A DNA stretch of 64,000 nucleotides from Pseudomonadota bacterium (GTDB taxonomy: Bacteria > Pseudomonadota > Alphaproteobacteria > Puniceispirillales > Marisalimonadaceae). The stretch is from assembly GCA_028382005.1 (NCBI GenBank), contig JAOESH010000004.1, positions 1 to 64,000 of the forward strand. Direction: 5' to 3'. Below are positions 9,400 through 17,976 of this stretch, piece after piece. The position numbers and the translations under genes are program-made. Numbering within the stretch: position 1 is the stretch's first letter; each line of letters begins with the position of its first letter. The notes under the pieces are model-generated. The model searched no databases. It saw nothing but the letters and a program-made list of their open reading frames with translations, and was not told the DNA's origin.

Positions 9400-10377
9400 A
9401 TGTTCAAAGTTGGAATTTCTGGAGATTTACTAAATAGTGAAAATAAACCATGTTTTGGAGATGCTCCTCTTGATCTTTTGAAAGCTAGAAAAGATATAGA
9501 AATTATTTGGATGGATAAATCTATTACAGAACTTTCTTCAGAGATATCATCAAAATTTGATGCCATACTTCTTAATCTTCCAAAAGCCAAGTCAGAATCT
9601 GTATCAAAAAAAGACTGTAAACTTAAAATAATTTCTCGTTTTGGAGTTGGTTTTGATTCGGTAGATATAAATGCTATGAAAGCAAAAGGTATAGTCGTAA
9701 CTAACACACCTAATGCAGTTAGAAGGCCTGTAGCAGTTGCTGCTTTAACAATGATATTTGCAACGGCAAGTAAATTAATAATTAAAGATAAACTTGTTAG
9801 GGAAGGGAATTGGAATGAAAGAACCAATAATATGGGTATAGGACTATCTCAAAAAACTTTGGGTATTATTGGAGCTGGAAGCATCGGAACAGAAACAATA
9901 AAGTTGTCAAACCCTTTTTTTAAAAATATTTTAGCCTATGATCCTTTTTTATCTGAACAACAAATTCATCAAAAAGGTGCTATAAAATCAAGCTTAAATG
10001 ATTTGTCTTCTAAAAGTGATTTTATTGTAATTTTATGTAATCTCGATGAAAACACTAAAGGAATGATCAATGAAGATTTTTTTTCTAATATGAAAAGTAG
10101 CGCTTACATTTTTAATCTATCAAGAGGTCCTGTAATCAATGAGAATGATTTAGAAAAAGCATTAGAAAATCATATAATTTCTGGGGCTGGATTGGATGTT
10201 ACCAATACAGAACCACTATCATTGGATAGTCGACTATTATCATATAAAAACGTTTTAATTACTCCACATGCTCTTTGTTGGACAGATGAATGTTTTAATG
10301 ACATTGCTGAAGAAGCGATAATGTCTATATTAAATTTTATAGATAATAAACCGTTACTAAATCAGGTTAATAGATAA
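9400..10377 (+). CDS. D-3-phosphoglycerate dehydrogenase-like 2-hydroxyacid dehydrogenase
   Basis: The 325-residue protein has the NAD-binding GIIGAGSIG and the acidic LAYDPF, favouring NAD, plus catalytic Arg in NLSRGP, Glu in NTEPLS and His in ITPHAL. It has no C-terminal ACT or regulatory domain, so it is unlikely to be the main serine-pathway SerA. GGAG precedes the ATG by eight bases, and the gene follows the aldolase by 19 nt. It ends 4 nt from the convergent ptsN stop codon. The 2-hydroxyacid substrate is not known. Confidence 0.83.
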   Translation: MFKVGISGDLLNSENKPCFGDAPLDLLKARKDIEIIWMDKSITELSSEISSKFDAILLNLPKAKSESVSKKDCKLKIISRFGVGFDSVDINAMKAKGIVVTNTPNAVRRPVAVAALTMIFATASKLIIKDKLVREGNWNERTNNMGIGLSQKTLGIIGAGSIGTETIKLSNPFFKNILAYDPFLSEQQIHQKGAIKSSLNDLSSKSDFIVILCNLDENTKGMINEDFFSNMKSSAYIFNLSRGPVINENDLEKALENHIISGAGLDVTNTEPLSLDSRLLSYKNVLITPHALCWTDECFNDIAEEAIMSILNFIDNKPLLNQVNR

Positions 10378-10381
10378 TGTT

Positions 10382-10846
10382 TCAAGCAGCTTCATCTTGA
10401 ATTGTTTGGGAAATTACAGCTAGTGCACTTTGTGTGGTCTTGCAGCCTCTTAACTTAGTAATAAGTTCATTATTTCTAAGCAATCTTGATACTGAAGCAA
10501 GAGCTTGTAGATGTTCTGATCCATTGTTAGAAGGTGCTAAAAGTAAAAAAATAATATCAACGGGCTGATCGTCATTTGCATTAAACTCTAAGCCATGTGA
10601 CAAAATTGCTAAAAAACCTTTAGGTTTATCTAAAGAAGTTTCAGAAGCGTGGGGTATAGCTATTCCTTTTCCCACAGCGGTTGAACCTAACTTTTCTCTT
10701 TTAATTAAGTTATCTAATATTACTCTGTAACTAACATTAATTTCTTTTTCTGCCAATTTACTTAAAGCATCCAGTACGTGTTTTTTGCTTGATGCATTAA
10801 AGTCAACTAAGAGTGAACGTTCAGATAGCATTTCGTTAATATTCAT
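10382..10846 (-). CDS. ptsN: nitrogen-regulatory PTS EIIA component (EIIA-Ntr)
   Basis: A cytoplasmic regulatory phosphocarrier of the PTS-Ntr system. The 154-residue EIIA domain carries the phosphorylatable His66 in GIAIPHA, with the upstream REKLGSTAVGKG and the downstream DIIFLLLAPSNNGSEHLQAL segment typical of PtsN. In most Proteobacteria it lies after rpoN and hpf in the lptA-lptB-rpoN-hpf-ptsN operon. Here it follows lptB by about 100 bp with neither gene between them, so its classical sigma54 link is missing at this locus. No other PTS gene is in the window. Confidence 0.93.
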   Translation of the reverse strand: MNINEMLSERSLLVDFNASSKKHVLDALSKLAEKEINVSYRVILDNLIKREKLGSTAVGKGIAIPHASETSLDKPKGFLAILSHGLEFNANDDQPVDIIFLLLAPSNNGSEHLQALASVSRLLRNNELITKLRGCKTTQSALAVISQTIQDEAA

Positions 10847-10949
10847 TGAGATTACCTATAAAAAAAACCTTATCGATAAAAATTAATTAGGTTGTGTAAA
10901 TAGTATCATCAAAGAAATCAGTCAAGATTATATTTAATTTAATTTTAAT

Positions 10950-11783
10950 CTAAAAATTATTTCCTAGATATACATCCCTAACTCTTCTATCTGACTTAAT
11001 CTGACTTGGGTCCCCTGACATTATTACTGATCCATCAAATAATATATAAGCTCTATCAACTATTTCTAACGTTTCTCTTACGTTATGGTCGGTAATTAAT
11101 ACTCCTATATTTTTGGATTTTAATTTATTAATTAAATTTTTGACATCATTAATTGCAATTGGATCAATGCCAGCAAGGGGCTCGTCTAACAAAATATAAC
11201 TTGGGTTTGTTGCTAAAGCTCTTGCTATTTCTACTCGTCTTCTCTCCCCTCCAGATAATGTTGCTCCATAAGAACCTCTAATTTTATTGATATTAAATTC
11301 TGCAATTAAATCTTCTAATATTTCAAATTTTTCATTTGTTGTGTAATTCAGAATTTCTAAAACGGATAGAATATTTTGTTCAACAGTCAATCCTTTAAAA
11401 ATTGATGATTCTTGAGGGAGATAGCCTATTCCTTTCCTTGCTCGAATATGCATGGGCAAATGATTAATTGGAGATTCATCAAGTGAAATATCTCCTTTAT
11501 CACAATCAATTAAGCCAGCTATCATATAAAAACATGTTGTTTTACCTGCTCCATTAGGACCAAGGAGTCCAACAGCCTCTCCTCTTTTAAGATTCATTGA
11601 AACTTCATTTACCACTTTTTTATTATCATAAGTTTTTGAAATAGAATTAATTAACAATCCATTTATTATTTGTGGTTTTTCGTCATTTTGAATAGATTTA
11701 GCCGTTGTTTGTTTCGTATGATTTGATGAGAGTTCTCTCAATCTTTTAAATTCATCTTCTAATGTACTCAGTTTAATCTCCAT
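10950..11783 (-). CDS. lptB: LPS export system ATP-binding protein
   Basis: The ATPase of the LptB2FG inner-membrane complex that extracts lipopolysaccharide for delivery to the outer membrane. It has Walker A GPNGAGKT at 75-82, the signature LSGGERRRVEIARAL, Walker B ILLDEPLAGIDP and a switch His (ITDHNVRET). The 277 residues include about 40 extra hydrophilic N-terminal residues beyond the usual core; the real start might be further in, but no better ribosome site is obvious. It follows lptA by 5 nt. Confidence 0.95.
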   Translation of the reverse strand: MEIKLSTLEDEFKRLRELSSNHTKQTTAKSIQNDEKPQIINGLLINSISKTYDNKKVVNEVSMNLKRGEAVGLLGPNGAGKTTCFYMIAGLIDCDKGDISLDESPINHLPMHIRARKGIGYLPQESSIFKGLTVEQNILSVLEILNYTTNEKFEILEDLIAEFNINKIRGSYGATLSGGERRRVEIARALATNPSYILLDEPLAGIDPIAINDVKNLINKLKSKNIGVLITDHNVRETLEIVDRAYILFDGSVIMSGDPSQIKSDRRVRDVYLGNNF

Positions 11784-11788
11784 TATTT

Positions 11789-12583
11789 TTATTTGTTTGT
11801 GGGCGAGAAAACTCCTTTTACGCGCTGACCTTTTTTTGGATTACCAATTAATTTGCTGATACCAGTTTTAAGGTTTGTTATCCCACTAGAACCTTTAAAA
11901 GTTGATTGTTTATTAATTATAATGACGTTTCCGCTAAGTTTTATAATTGAATTAGAAGAGTTATAAATACCTAAATCAGCTTTTGATTTTTGTCCTTTTT
12001 TAGTATTTACAATAATTACATTCCCTTTAACGGTCGCATTTGTTAATGATTTATCTTTACCTGTAAAATTTGCTTTAACATTATTGCCAAATATTTTTGT
12101 TTTATTAGGTAAAATAATTTTTACTTCCCCACTAGCTTCAGCTTTATTATTTGAATCATTAAACATAATCATTTTTTTTGACTCTATATATCCTGATGGA
12201 GATGAAAAAGTTTGAAATGATCCAGTGATGACAGCAATTTTAGATTTTAAGTCATATGTCATAAATTCACCTGATGCTTTAACTTTTCCTTTAGAAAGAA
12301 AAACATTTTTTTTTGCAGTTATTTTTAATAGAACATTTTTACCATTTTCGTCTAAATATGTAGCTTTAACAAAATTTGCTTTTAGTGTAAGCCCATCTTT
12401 CTTTAATACAACGTTACCTTTAGCTAAATAATATTTATCTTTTTCAAACCATTCTATGGATTCATCTGCTTCAACTATAAGTTGTGAAGTTCTATTTTTC
12501 TTTTCCTCTTTTGAAAACACTAAATCCGGGTATGAACAAAATATTAAATAAAATATCAAAATATAATTTTTTTTATTTTTCAT
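11789..12583 (-). CDS. lptA: LPS transport periplasmic protein LptA
   Basis: It forms the periplasmic bridge that carries LPS from LptC to LptD. The 264-residue protein begins with a short signal peptide (hydrophobic YILIFYLIFCSYPDLVFS) and continues as repeated short beta-strands of the OstA/LptA jelly-roll type (AKGNVVLKKDGLTLKANFVKA-like, SGEVKIILPNKTKIFGNNVKA-like), each about 20-25 residues. Its start overlaps the end of lptC by 11 nt, showing tight translational coupling, and lptB follows. Confidence 0.86.
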   Translation of the reverse strand: MKNKKNYILIFYLIFCSYPDLVFSKEEKKNRTSQLIVEADESIEWFEKDKYYLAKGNVVLKKDGLTLKANFVKATYLDENGKNVLLKITAKKNVFLSKGKVKASGEFMTYDLKSKIAVITGSFQTFSSPSGYIESKKMIMFNDSNNKAEASGEVKIILPNKTKIFGNNVKANFTGKDKSLTNATVKGNVIIVNTKKGQKSKADLGIYNSSNSIIKLSGNVIIINKQSTFKGSSGITNLKTGISKLIGNPKKGQRVKGVFSPTNK

Positions 12584-13151
12584 TTTTTTTTGATAAAAGC
12601 ATTATTAATTTCGCTTTTCCTCTAATTCTTATATATTCGCCGTTTCTTCTTAAATCTAGACCAGTTCCATTAATCCTTGTGTTTCCTGAAATAACTTTAA
12701 CCTTCTCATTTGTATAAAAATTTCCTTTTTTGAAAGATCCAATTAAGGTTTGAGTCTCTAATTTAAATTTTCTTGATTTTTTTGTTATCTTTACTTTATT
12801 CGAAAAATCAAAATTTTCATAATTATTTGATACTATCGCGTGACCGGCATAAATCTTGGTAAGAATACCTTTTTGATTAATTGTAGTTAAGGAGTTCTCT
12901 AAAATTACTGTATTATCCTCATTTTTGCTTTCTTGGAGAGTTTCAGCAATTATTATAAACTTTTCACCTTTTGTATTCTGTTGGTGAATACGTGCTCCAA
13001 TAATTTTTTCTGAGCCCTCTTTTTTAATGCTTTTAGTGGGTTTAAAAGTTGATATATTACTATCTTTAATAAATAAAGTGGCTATAAAACTTAAAACTAG
13101 AATGACGATTAACGTTGCAAAAATTGATTTGTTACTAATTAATTTAAACAT
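12573..13151 (-). CDS. lptC: LPS export protein LptC
   Basis: A bitopic inner-membrane protein that receives LPS from LptB2FG and hands it to LptA. Residues 10-27 form a single transmembrane helix (IFATLIVILVLSFIATLF), followed by a periplasmic beta-rich domain with GARIHQQNTKGEKFIIIAE near residue 52 and alternating strands to the end, consistent with the LptC fold. It has 192 residues, about the family size. Family identity rests mainly on its position between rnd and lptA-lptB and its topology, since LptC diverges fast. Confidence 0.83.
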   Translation of the reverse strand: MFKLISNKSIFATLIVILVLSFIATLFIKDSNISTFKPTKSIKKEGSEKIIGARIHQQNTKGEKFIIIAETLQESKNEDNTVILENSLTTINQKGILTKIYAGHAIVSNNYENFDFSNKVKITKKSRKFKLETQTLIGSFKKGNFYTNEKVKVISGNTRINGTGLDLRRNGEYIRIRGKAKLIMLLSKKNEK

Positions 13152-13185
13152 TTTTCAATTAAAACTTCTCTAAAATTCTAAATAA

Positions 13186-13809
13186 TCAATGAGAAAAAAT
13201 ATCTAAATTATCAAATCCTATTAGATCCATTTTTGATCTTGTTTTTAAAAATTCAAAACAACACTTAGCTATATCTTCTCTGTTTTCACGTTTAAGAATG
13301 AGATCTAATTGTTCTTTTATTTGATGAAGGTATAAAACATCAGAAGCTGCGTATTTTAACTGTGATGGGTTTAATGCTTGTGCTCCCCAATCAGAAGTTT
13401 GATTTTGTTTGTCTAATTCAAAACCAAGGAGATCTTTGCATAAATCAGCTAGCCCATGCCTTGCTCCAAAAGTTCGTGATAACTTTGATGCAATTTTGGT
13501 ACAATATATAGAACCATTTATTTCACATATGTTTTTTTCAATGGCAGCAATATCAAATCTTGCAAAATGAAATAATTTTGTTGATTTGCTATCACTTAAG
13601 ATTTTTTTTAAATTTGAAAAACTTTCTTTTTTTTTCATAGTATCGTTTGAAACCTGTATTAGGTGTGCATTACCGTCTCCACTCGATAACTGAACTAAAC
13701 ATAAGCGATCTCTTTGTAAATTAAGCCCCATTGTTTCTGTGTCTATAGCAATAACATTTCCAAATTTTATGTCAGATGGAATATCATTTTGATAAAGAAA
13801 ATAAGTCAT
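13186..13809 (-). CDS. rnd: ribonuclease D (short form, DEDDy 3'-5' exonuclease)
   Basis: It trims 3' ends of stable RNAs. The 207 residues cover only the DEDDy exonuclease domain: AIDTETMGL (Asp and Glu of Exo I), LFHFARFDIAAI (Exo II Asp), and YAASDVLYL (Exo III Tyr and Asp). The C-terminal HRDC domains of the E. coli enzyme (about 375 residues) are absent, as is normal for the short alphaproteobacterial form next to lptC. It is the first gene of the minus-strand rnd-lptC-lptA-lptB-ptsN run. Confidence 0.92.
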   Translation of the reverse strand: MTYFLYQNDIPSDIKFGNVIAIDTETMGLNLQRDRLCLVQLSSGDGNAHLIQVSNDTMKKKESFSNLKKILSDSKSTKLFHFARFDIAAIEKNICEINGSIYCTKIASKLSRTFGARHGLADLCKDLLGFELDKQNQTSDWGAQALNPSQLKYAASDVLYLHQIKEQLDLILKRENREDIAKCCFEFLKTRSKMDLIGFDNLDIFSH

Positions 13810-13922
13810 TTATGCCTCGAAACCCTTTAAAAAACGAGTATAGGTCACAATATCATATTAATAAATAAAAATATCTATTTAAAGTTTTAACGTATTAAAC
13901 ACCATTTATAAAGGATAGACAC

Positions 13923-14840
13923 TTGTATTCAGTAGAAAATAAAAAAATTCTCCTTTTAGGAGGAACAGGGTTCCTTGGAAACGCATTAATTGCATTTCTT
14001 GTAAAAGAAAATGTTAACATTTATTTGCTAGCTCGTAATGCAAGTAATCGAAAAGATTTACAAAAATACAAGTCCAACTCTAATATCAAAATATTTGATT
14101 GGCATTTGTCAGAACTAGAAATAATTGAAAAAGTTATTAATGAGGTTGATTGTGTTGTAAATCTATGTGGCATTCTTTATGAAAATATTAAAGGTGACTT
14201 TTATAAAATTCATTCTGATTTTCCATCTACTTTGGCTGAATTATGTTCTAAAAATAATATTACAAATTTTATTCATGTATCAGCTTTAGGCGTTTCAGAA
14301 ACATCTGAAAGTAAATATTCAAGAAGTAAGGCTAGTGGGGATAGAAGGTTACTAGAAAAATTTCCAATGGCTAAAATACTAAGACCTTCTTTATTATATG
14401 GAAAAGGCGATAATTTTTTTGGACAATTCTCTGATATGGCATCTATTTCACCTGTAATACCTTTAATATCAAAAAACACAAAATTTCAACCTATATTCGT
14501 AAATGATGTTGTCTCGGCAATAATTAAATTAATTACAAACAAGGATATAAAAGGAAACATCTTTGATTTAGGTGGTAAATTTGCATATACATTTGAAAGT
14601 CTGTTAAAAATTTTGTTTGATATAAAAGGAATAAAAAGGTTTTTTATTCCTCTAAACCCCAACTTAATGATAATACCAGCTCTTTTTTTGGAACGTCTTC
14701 CAAAGCCGCCATTTACAGTTGATCAAATGAAATTGTTGAAACATGATAATATTCTAAATGGAAATTTCCCTGGTTTAGATGATTTGGGGATTGAACCTGC
14801 AGATATGGAAGAAGAGTTAGCTAAGATTTATTCAAAATAA
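13923..14840 (+). CDS. complex I NDUFA9-like NAD(P)-binding epimerase-family protein
   Basis: The 305-residue extended short-chain dehydrogenase has the Rossmann motif LLGGTGFLG near residue 12, VNLCGILYE, FIHVSALGVS, a YxxxK motif (YSRSK) and RPSLLYGKGDNFF. This pattern matches the alphaproteobacterial family related to the NDUFA9 accessory subunit of complex I. Whether it works with complex I, in a quinone-related step, or independently is not shown. The start is TTG at 13923 with AAGGA seven bases before it. It ends 7 nt from the convergent uppP. Confidence 0.86.
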   Translation: MYSVENKKILLLGGTGFLGNALIAFLVKENVNIYLLARNASNRKDLQKYKSNSNIKIFDWHLSELEIIEKVINEVDCVVNLCGILYENIKGDFYKIHSDFPSTLAELCSKNNITNFIHVSALGVSETSESKYSRSKASGDRRLLEKFPMAKILRPSLLYGKGDNFFGQFSDMASISPVIPLISKNTKFQPIFVNDVVSAIIKLITNKDIKGNIFDLGGKFAYTFESLLKILFDIKGIKRFFIPLNPNLMIIPALFLERLPKPPFTVDQMKLLKHDNILNGNFPGLDDLGIEPADMEEELAKIYSK

Positions 14841-14847
14841 ATTTATT

Positions 14848-15639
14848 TCAACTATAATAAAATATTAAAATTAAAATTCCTAGAATAACTCTATATATAA
14901 CAAATAATTTTAGCGAAGCTTTATTAATCCATTTCATAAAAAGTGTAATAGTAATAAATGCTGTTAAAAAACTAACTATAATTCCTATAATCATCTCATT
15001 GGTAAAAAAGAAACCTTTTTCTATATAAAGTGAAAATGCTTCTAATGAGGTTGCCGCAATAATCACTGGTATAGATAACAGTAGTGAGTATTTTGAGGCT
15101 TCATAACGGTTAAAGCCCATAAAAAGACTAGAAGTCATTACTATGCCTGATCTACTTACACCTGGTATGAGCGCTAATGTTTGTGCAAGGCCAATTAAAA
15201 TTGAATTATTTAAATTTATATTAGTTAATTTTTTAAAAGCTTTAGGATTTCTGTCAGCTATTCCTAGGAGTATCCCAAAAATAAGGGTAGTCCATCCAAT
15301 AACCTCTATAGTTCTAATTATATCAATTTTAAAATAGCTAATTGAAAAGCCTACTATAACCACGGGTATTGTGCTTATAATAATATTAATAAATAATTTA
15401 TATCCTTCTTTTTCTATTCTGTTTTTTGATAAGGTTTCATTTAAGATAGTAAATAGGTCTTTCCTTAAATAAATCAAAACAGCGAATATACAGCCAAAGT
15501 GCAATGAAACATCAAAGTTTCTACCATTTTCGATCTGTGAAAAGAACTTAGGGATTAAAATTAAATGTGCACTTGATGATATAGGAAGAAATTCTGTAAT
15601 TCCTTGTATTATTGATAATACTAAAATTATTTCCCACAT
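14848..15639 (-). CDS. uppP: undecaprenyl-diphosphatase
   Basis: A polytopic inner-membrane phosphatase that recycles the undecaprenyl pyrophosphate carrier for peptidoglycan and O-antigen synthesis. The protein of about 263 residues has the two BacA/UppP signatures, QGITEFLPISSSAHLIL near the N-terminus and PGVSRSGIVM near residue 175, in a bundle of about eight hydrophobic helices. I start it at the ATG at 15639; a GTG one codon upstream is an equal alternative. Convergent with the NDUFA9-like gene. Confidence 0.94.
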   Translation of the reverse strand: MWEIILVLSIIQGITEFLPISSSAHLILIPKFFSQIENGRNFDVSLHFGCIFAVLIYLRKDLFTILNETLSKNRIEKEGYKLFINIIISTIPVVIVGFSISYFKIDIIRTIEVIGWTTLIFGILLGIADRNPKAFKKLTNINLNNSILIGLAQTLALIPGVSRSGIVMTSSLFMGFNRYEASKYSLLLSIPVIIAATSLEAFSLYIEKGFFFTNEMIIGIIVSFLTAFITITLFMKWINKASLKLFVIYRVILGILILIFYYS

Positions 15640-15758
15640 CACTCGATACTCTATTATTTTTTTAAAAACATTATTAGACTTAAATATTGTTATAATCTAA
15701 TAAAAAATCAATAATTGTCTTGTAATGATTATTTGCGTTTAGTTGAAGGGTATTAATA

Positions 15759-16877
15759 ATGATTTGGAATAGAAAAAACCCGTATTTAGCAGAAATATCT
15801 GAATGCAAACTTTTGTCAGGCCTAAAATCAAAAAGAGAAATAAGACATTACGAAATTGCTCTTGGTAATAGTAAAATAATATATGAGCCTGGAGACAGTT
15901 TAGGGATAATACCCCAAAACAATGATGAGTTAGTAAATTATGTCATATCAAGGCTTGGTGTAACTCCTTCAACCATGCCGGTTGGATATACTAATTCCTT
16001 ATTTGAATTACTGACAAACAATTTTGAAATTTTAATGCCCACTAATAGATTGATTTACTTCTTTAATGAAAATATTTCACACAAAAAACTTAATGATATT
16101 GTATCAAGTTTAGATAAAGAAGCTTTGGCAGACTTTAAATACGGAAAAGATATTTTGGATTTTATGAATTTAGATAAAGATTTTAAGATTGATTTAGATA
16201 TTTTTTTAACACTTCTAAAACCACTTCAGCATAGAGCTTATTCAATTTCTTCTAGTAATTTAATTTATCCGAATCAAATTCATCTTACTGTATCTACAGA
16301 GAGATGGGAAAATAATTTTAGAAATTATGGAGGTGTTTGCTCTACTTTTTTATCTGATATGTGTTCCAAAGGTTCAAAATTACAAATATTTTTAATTCCT
16401 AATAAATTATTTAAACTTCCAAAAAATCAAAAAAAGCCAATAATAATGATTGGTCCTGGAACTGGTGTTGCACCTTTCATATCATTTTTGCAAGAAAGAC
16501 AAGCTATGAAAAGTACAGGTAAAAATTGGCTTTTTTTTGGAGCTCAAACGAAGAATTATGATTTCCTGTATAAGGATCAAATTGTTCAATTGCAAAAAGA
16601 TGATGTCTTACAAAAATTAAATTTATCTTTTTCAAGAGATCAGAAAGAAAAAATTTATGTGCAAGATAAAATGTATGAGGCACGATCAGATTTTTTCGAA
16701 TGGATAGAAAATGGAGCATATCTATATGTATGTGGAGACGCATATAAAATGGCTAAAGATGTTGATGCAATGTTACATAAAATCATAAAATTGCAGTTGG
16801 ATTGCTCCAATGAAGAAAGTTTAGAGTATGTTAAAAATCTTAAAAAGGAAAAAAGATATCTTTTAGATGTCTATTAA
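15759..16877 (+). CDS. stand-alone CysJ-like FAD/NADPH flavoprotein reductase
   Basis: The 372 residues match the FAD- and NADPH-binding half of sulfite reductase flavoprotein and related diflavin reductases. The FAD motif RAYSISSS (about residue 163), the GGVCSTFL loop, the NADPH motif GPGTGVAPF, the FFGAQTKNYDF segment, SFSRDQ, and YVCGDAYKMAKDV are all in order. The N-terminal flavodoxin (FMN) domain is missing, so electrons would have to pass directly or through a separate carrier. No sulfite reductase hemoprotein lies nearby. GAAGGG precedes the ATG. The acceptor is unknown. Confidence 0.85.
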   Translation: MIWNRKNPYLAEISECKLLSGLKSKREIRHYEIALGNSKIIYEPGDSLGIIPQNNDELVNYVISRLGVTPSTMPVGYTNSLFELLTNNFEILMPTNRLIYFFNENISHKKLNDIVSSLDKEALADFKYGKDILDFMNLDKDFKIDLDIFLTLLKPLQHRAYSISSSNLIYPNQIHLTVSTERWENNFRNYGGVCSTFLSDMCSKGSKLQIFLIPNKLFKLPKNQKKPIIMIGPGTGVAPFISFLQERQAMKSTGKNWLFFGAQTKNYDFLYKDQIVQLQKDDVLQKLNLSFSRDQKEKIYVQDKMYEARSDFFEWIENGAYLYVCGDAYKMAKDVDAMLHKIIKLQLDCSNEESLEYVKNLKKEKRYLLDVY

Positions 16878-16909
16878 TGCAAATATTATAAATATTTTGA
16901 GGTGGATTG

Positions 16910-17803
16910 ATGAAATGGGATAGATTGCGTTTATTCAATATTGTTGCGCAAACAAGGAACATTACTGAAGCATCTTATATTTTACATATAAGTCAATCTG
17001 CTTTAAGTAGACAGATGAAAGCCTTGGAAAATGAGTTAGGCGTAAAATTGTTTTTAAGAAACTCAGATGGCATTTCATTAACTAAGGCTGGAATGCGTCT
17101 ATCTTCTTCTGTAGAGATTTTAGCTTCTGATATTAGTAAAACACATAATCAACTTTTAGAAGATATGGATGTGCCTTCCGGTAGATTAAATATAACTGCT
17201 ACAAACGCCTTCGGTGCATTGTGGGTTGCTCCAAGAATGTCTAAATTTAGATCTCTTTACCCCGACATTACTGTGGCTCTAAGCTTAAGAGACTCAGAGC
17301 CTAGGGTTACTAATTTCAATTCTGATGTAGAAGTTAGAATGACACCTAGTGTATCTCAGGATGATATTCAAATTAAGTTGGCAAACTGCAGGTACAAAAT
17401 ATTTGCATCAAATGATTATATTTCCCAAAATGGATACCCAAAGACAAGTAGTGATTTAGATAACCACAATATTATTTCTTATGGAGAAGATGCACAGCCA
17501 CCTATAGATAGGCATAGGTTGAATTGGTTATTAACTATTGGTAAAGAAAATAAGAGACCTAGAAAACCAATATTTGAAGTTTCTAGTATTTATGGAATAG
17601 CAAAAGCAACTGAAGTAGGTATGGGGATAGCCTCATTACCTGATTGGATGGAGTTTGAAATGATTGCTCTTACAGAAATTTTATCGCAATTAGAAGGTCC
17701 AGAAATGTCAATTTCATTATGCTTTAATTATGAATTAAGAAATGACCCGAGAATTAAAGCCTTCAAGGATTTCATGTTAAAAGAAGCGGAAGCGATTAAT
17801 TAA
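16910..17803 (+). CDS. LysR-family transcriptional regulator, LsrB/VtlR-like
   Basis: A 297-residue LysR regulator. The winged helix-turn-helix lies at about residues 5-60 (TEASYILHISQSALSRQMKAL, split as TEASYILHIS and QSALSRQMKAL), followed by a two-lobe effector domain from about residue 90 (GRLNITATNAFGALWVAPRM). The opening MKWDRLRLFNIVAQ and the GALWVAP segment resemble the alphaproteobacterial LsrB/VtlR group. I prefer the ATG at 16910, behind GAGGTGG, to the TTG one codon earlier. It sits between the reductase and gltB on the same strand; a role at gltB is possible but not shown. Confidence 0.88.
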   Translation: MKWDRLRLFNIVAQTRNITEASYILHISQSALSRQMKALENELGVKLFLRNSDGISLTKAGMRLSSSVEILASDISKTHNQLLEDMDVPSGRLNITATNAFGALWVAPRMSKFRSLYPDITVALSLRDSEPRVTNFNSDVEVRMTPSVSQDDIQIKLANCRYKIFASNDYISQNGYPKTSSDLDNHNIISYGEDAQPPIDRHRLNWLLTIGKENKRPRKPIFEVSSIYGIAKATEVGMGIASLPDWMEFEMIALTEILSQLEGPEMSISLCFNYELRNDPRIKAFKDFMLKEAEAIN

Positions 17804-17910
17804 TAAGTTAAGCATTTTTGAAATGCAATTAATGCATATCTGTTATATGATGATGTGTTTTACAATCATTATGAAATCAACTATATTTCGTTTCCCTTTT
17901 AATTTAGGGG

Positions 17911-17916
17911 TATAAT
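17911..17916 (+). promoter_or_regulatory. possible -10 box ahead of gltB
   Basis: A perfect TATAAT lies 60 bp before the gltB ATG within the 173-bp gap after the LysR gene. No good -35 hexamer is found at 16-18 bp, so an activator or another sigma factor may be needed. A GAAGGG ribosome site precedes the ATG. Confidence 0.35.
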
Positions 17917-17976
17917 TTAATTCTTAATTTAAGACTAACTGTTTACTGTAATATTCCAGTGCTCGAAGGGTTATAA

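Noticed and set aside
9384..9827. 147-codon open frame opposite the hydroxyacid dehydrogenase at 9400
   Set aside because: Shadow of the real gene; the plus strand shows complete catalytic motifs.
17812..17826. Small hairpin GCATTT/AAATGC after the LysR gene
   Set aside because: Only six pairs and no T-run, so not called as a terminator.
16910..17976. LysR gene as a GltC-type regulator of gltBD
   Set aside because: The gene is upstream on the same strand rather than divergent and looks like the LsrB/VtlR group; no operator was found, so no regulatory link is claimed.
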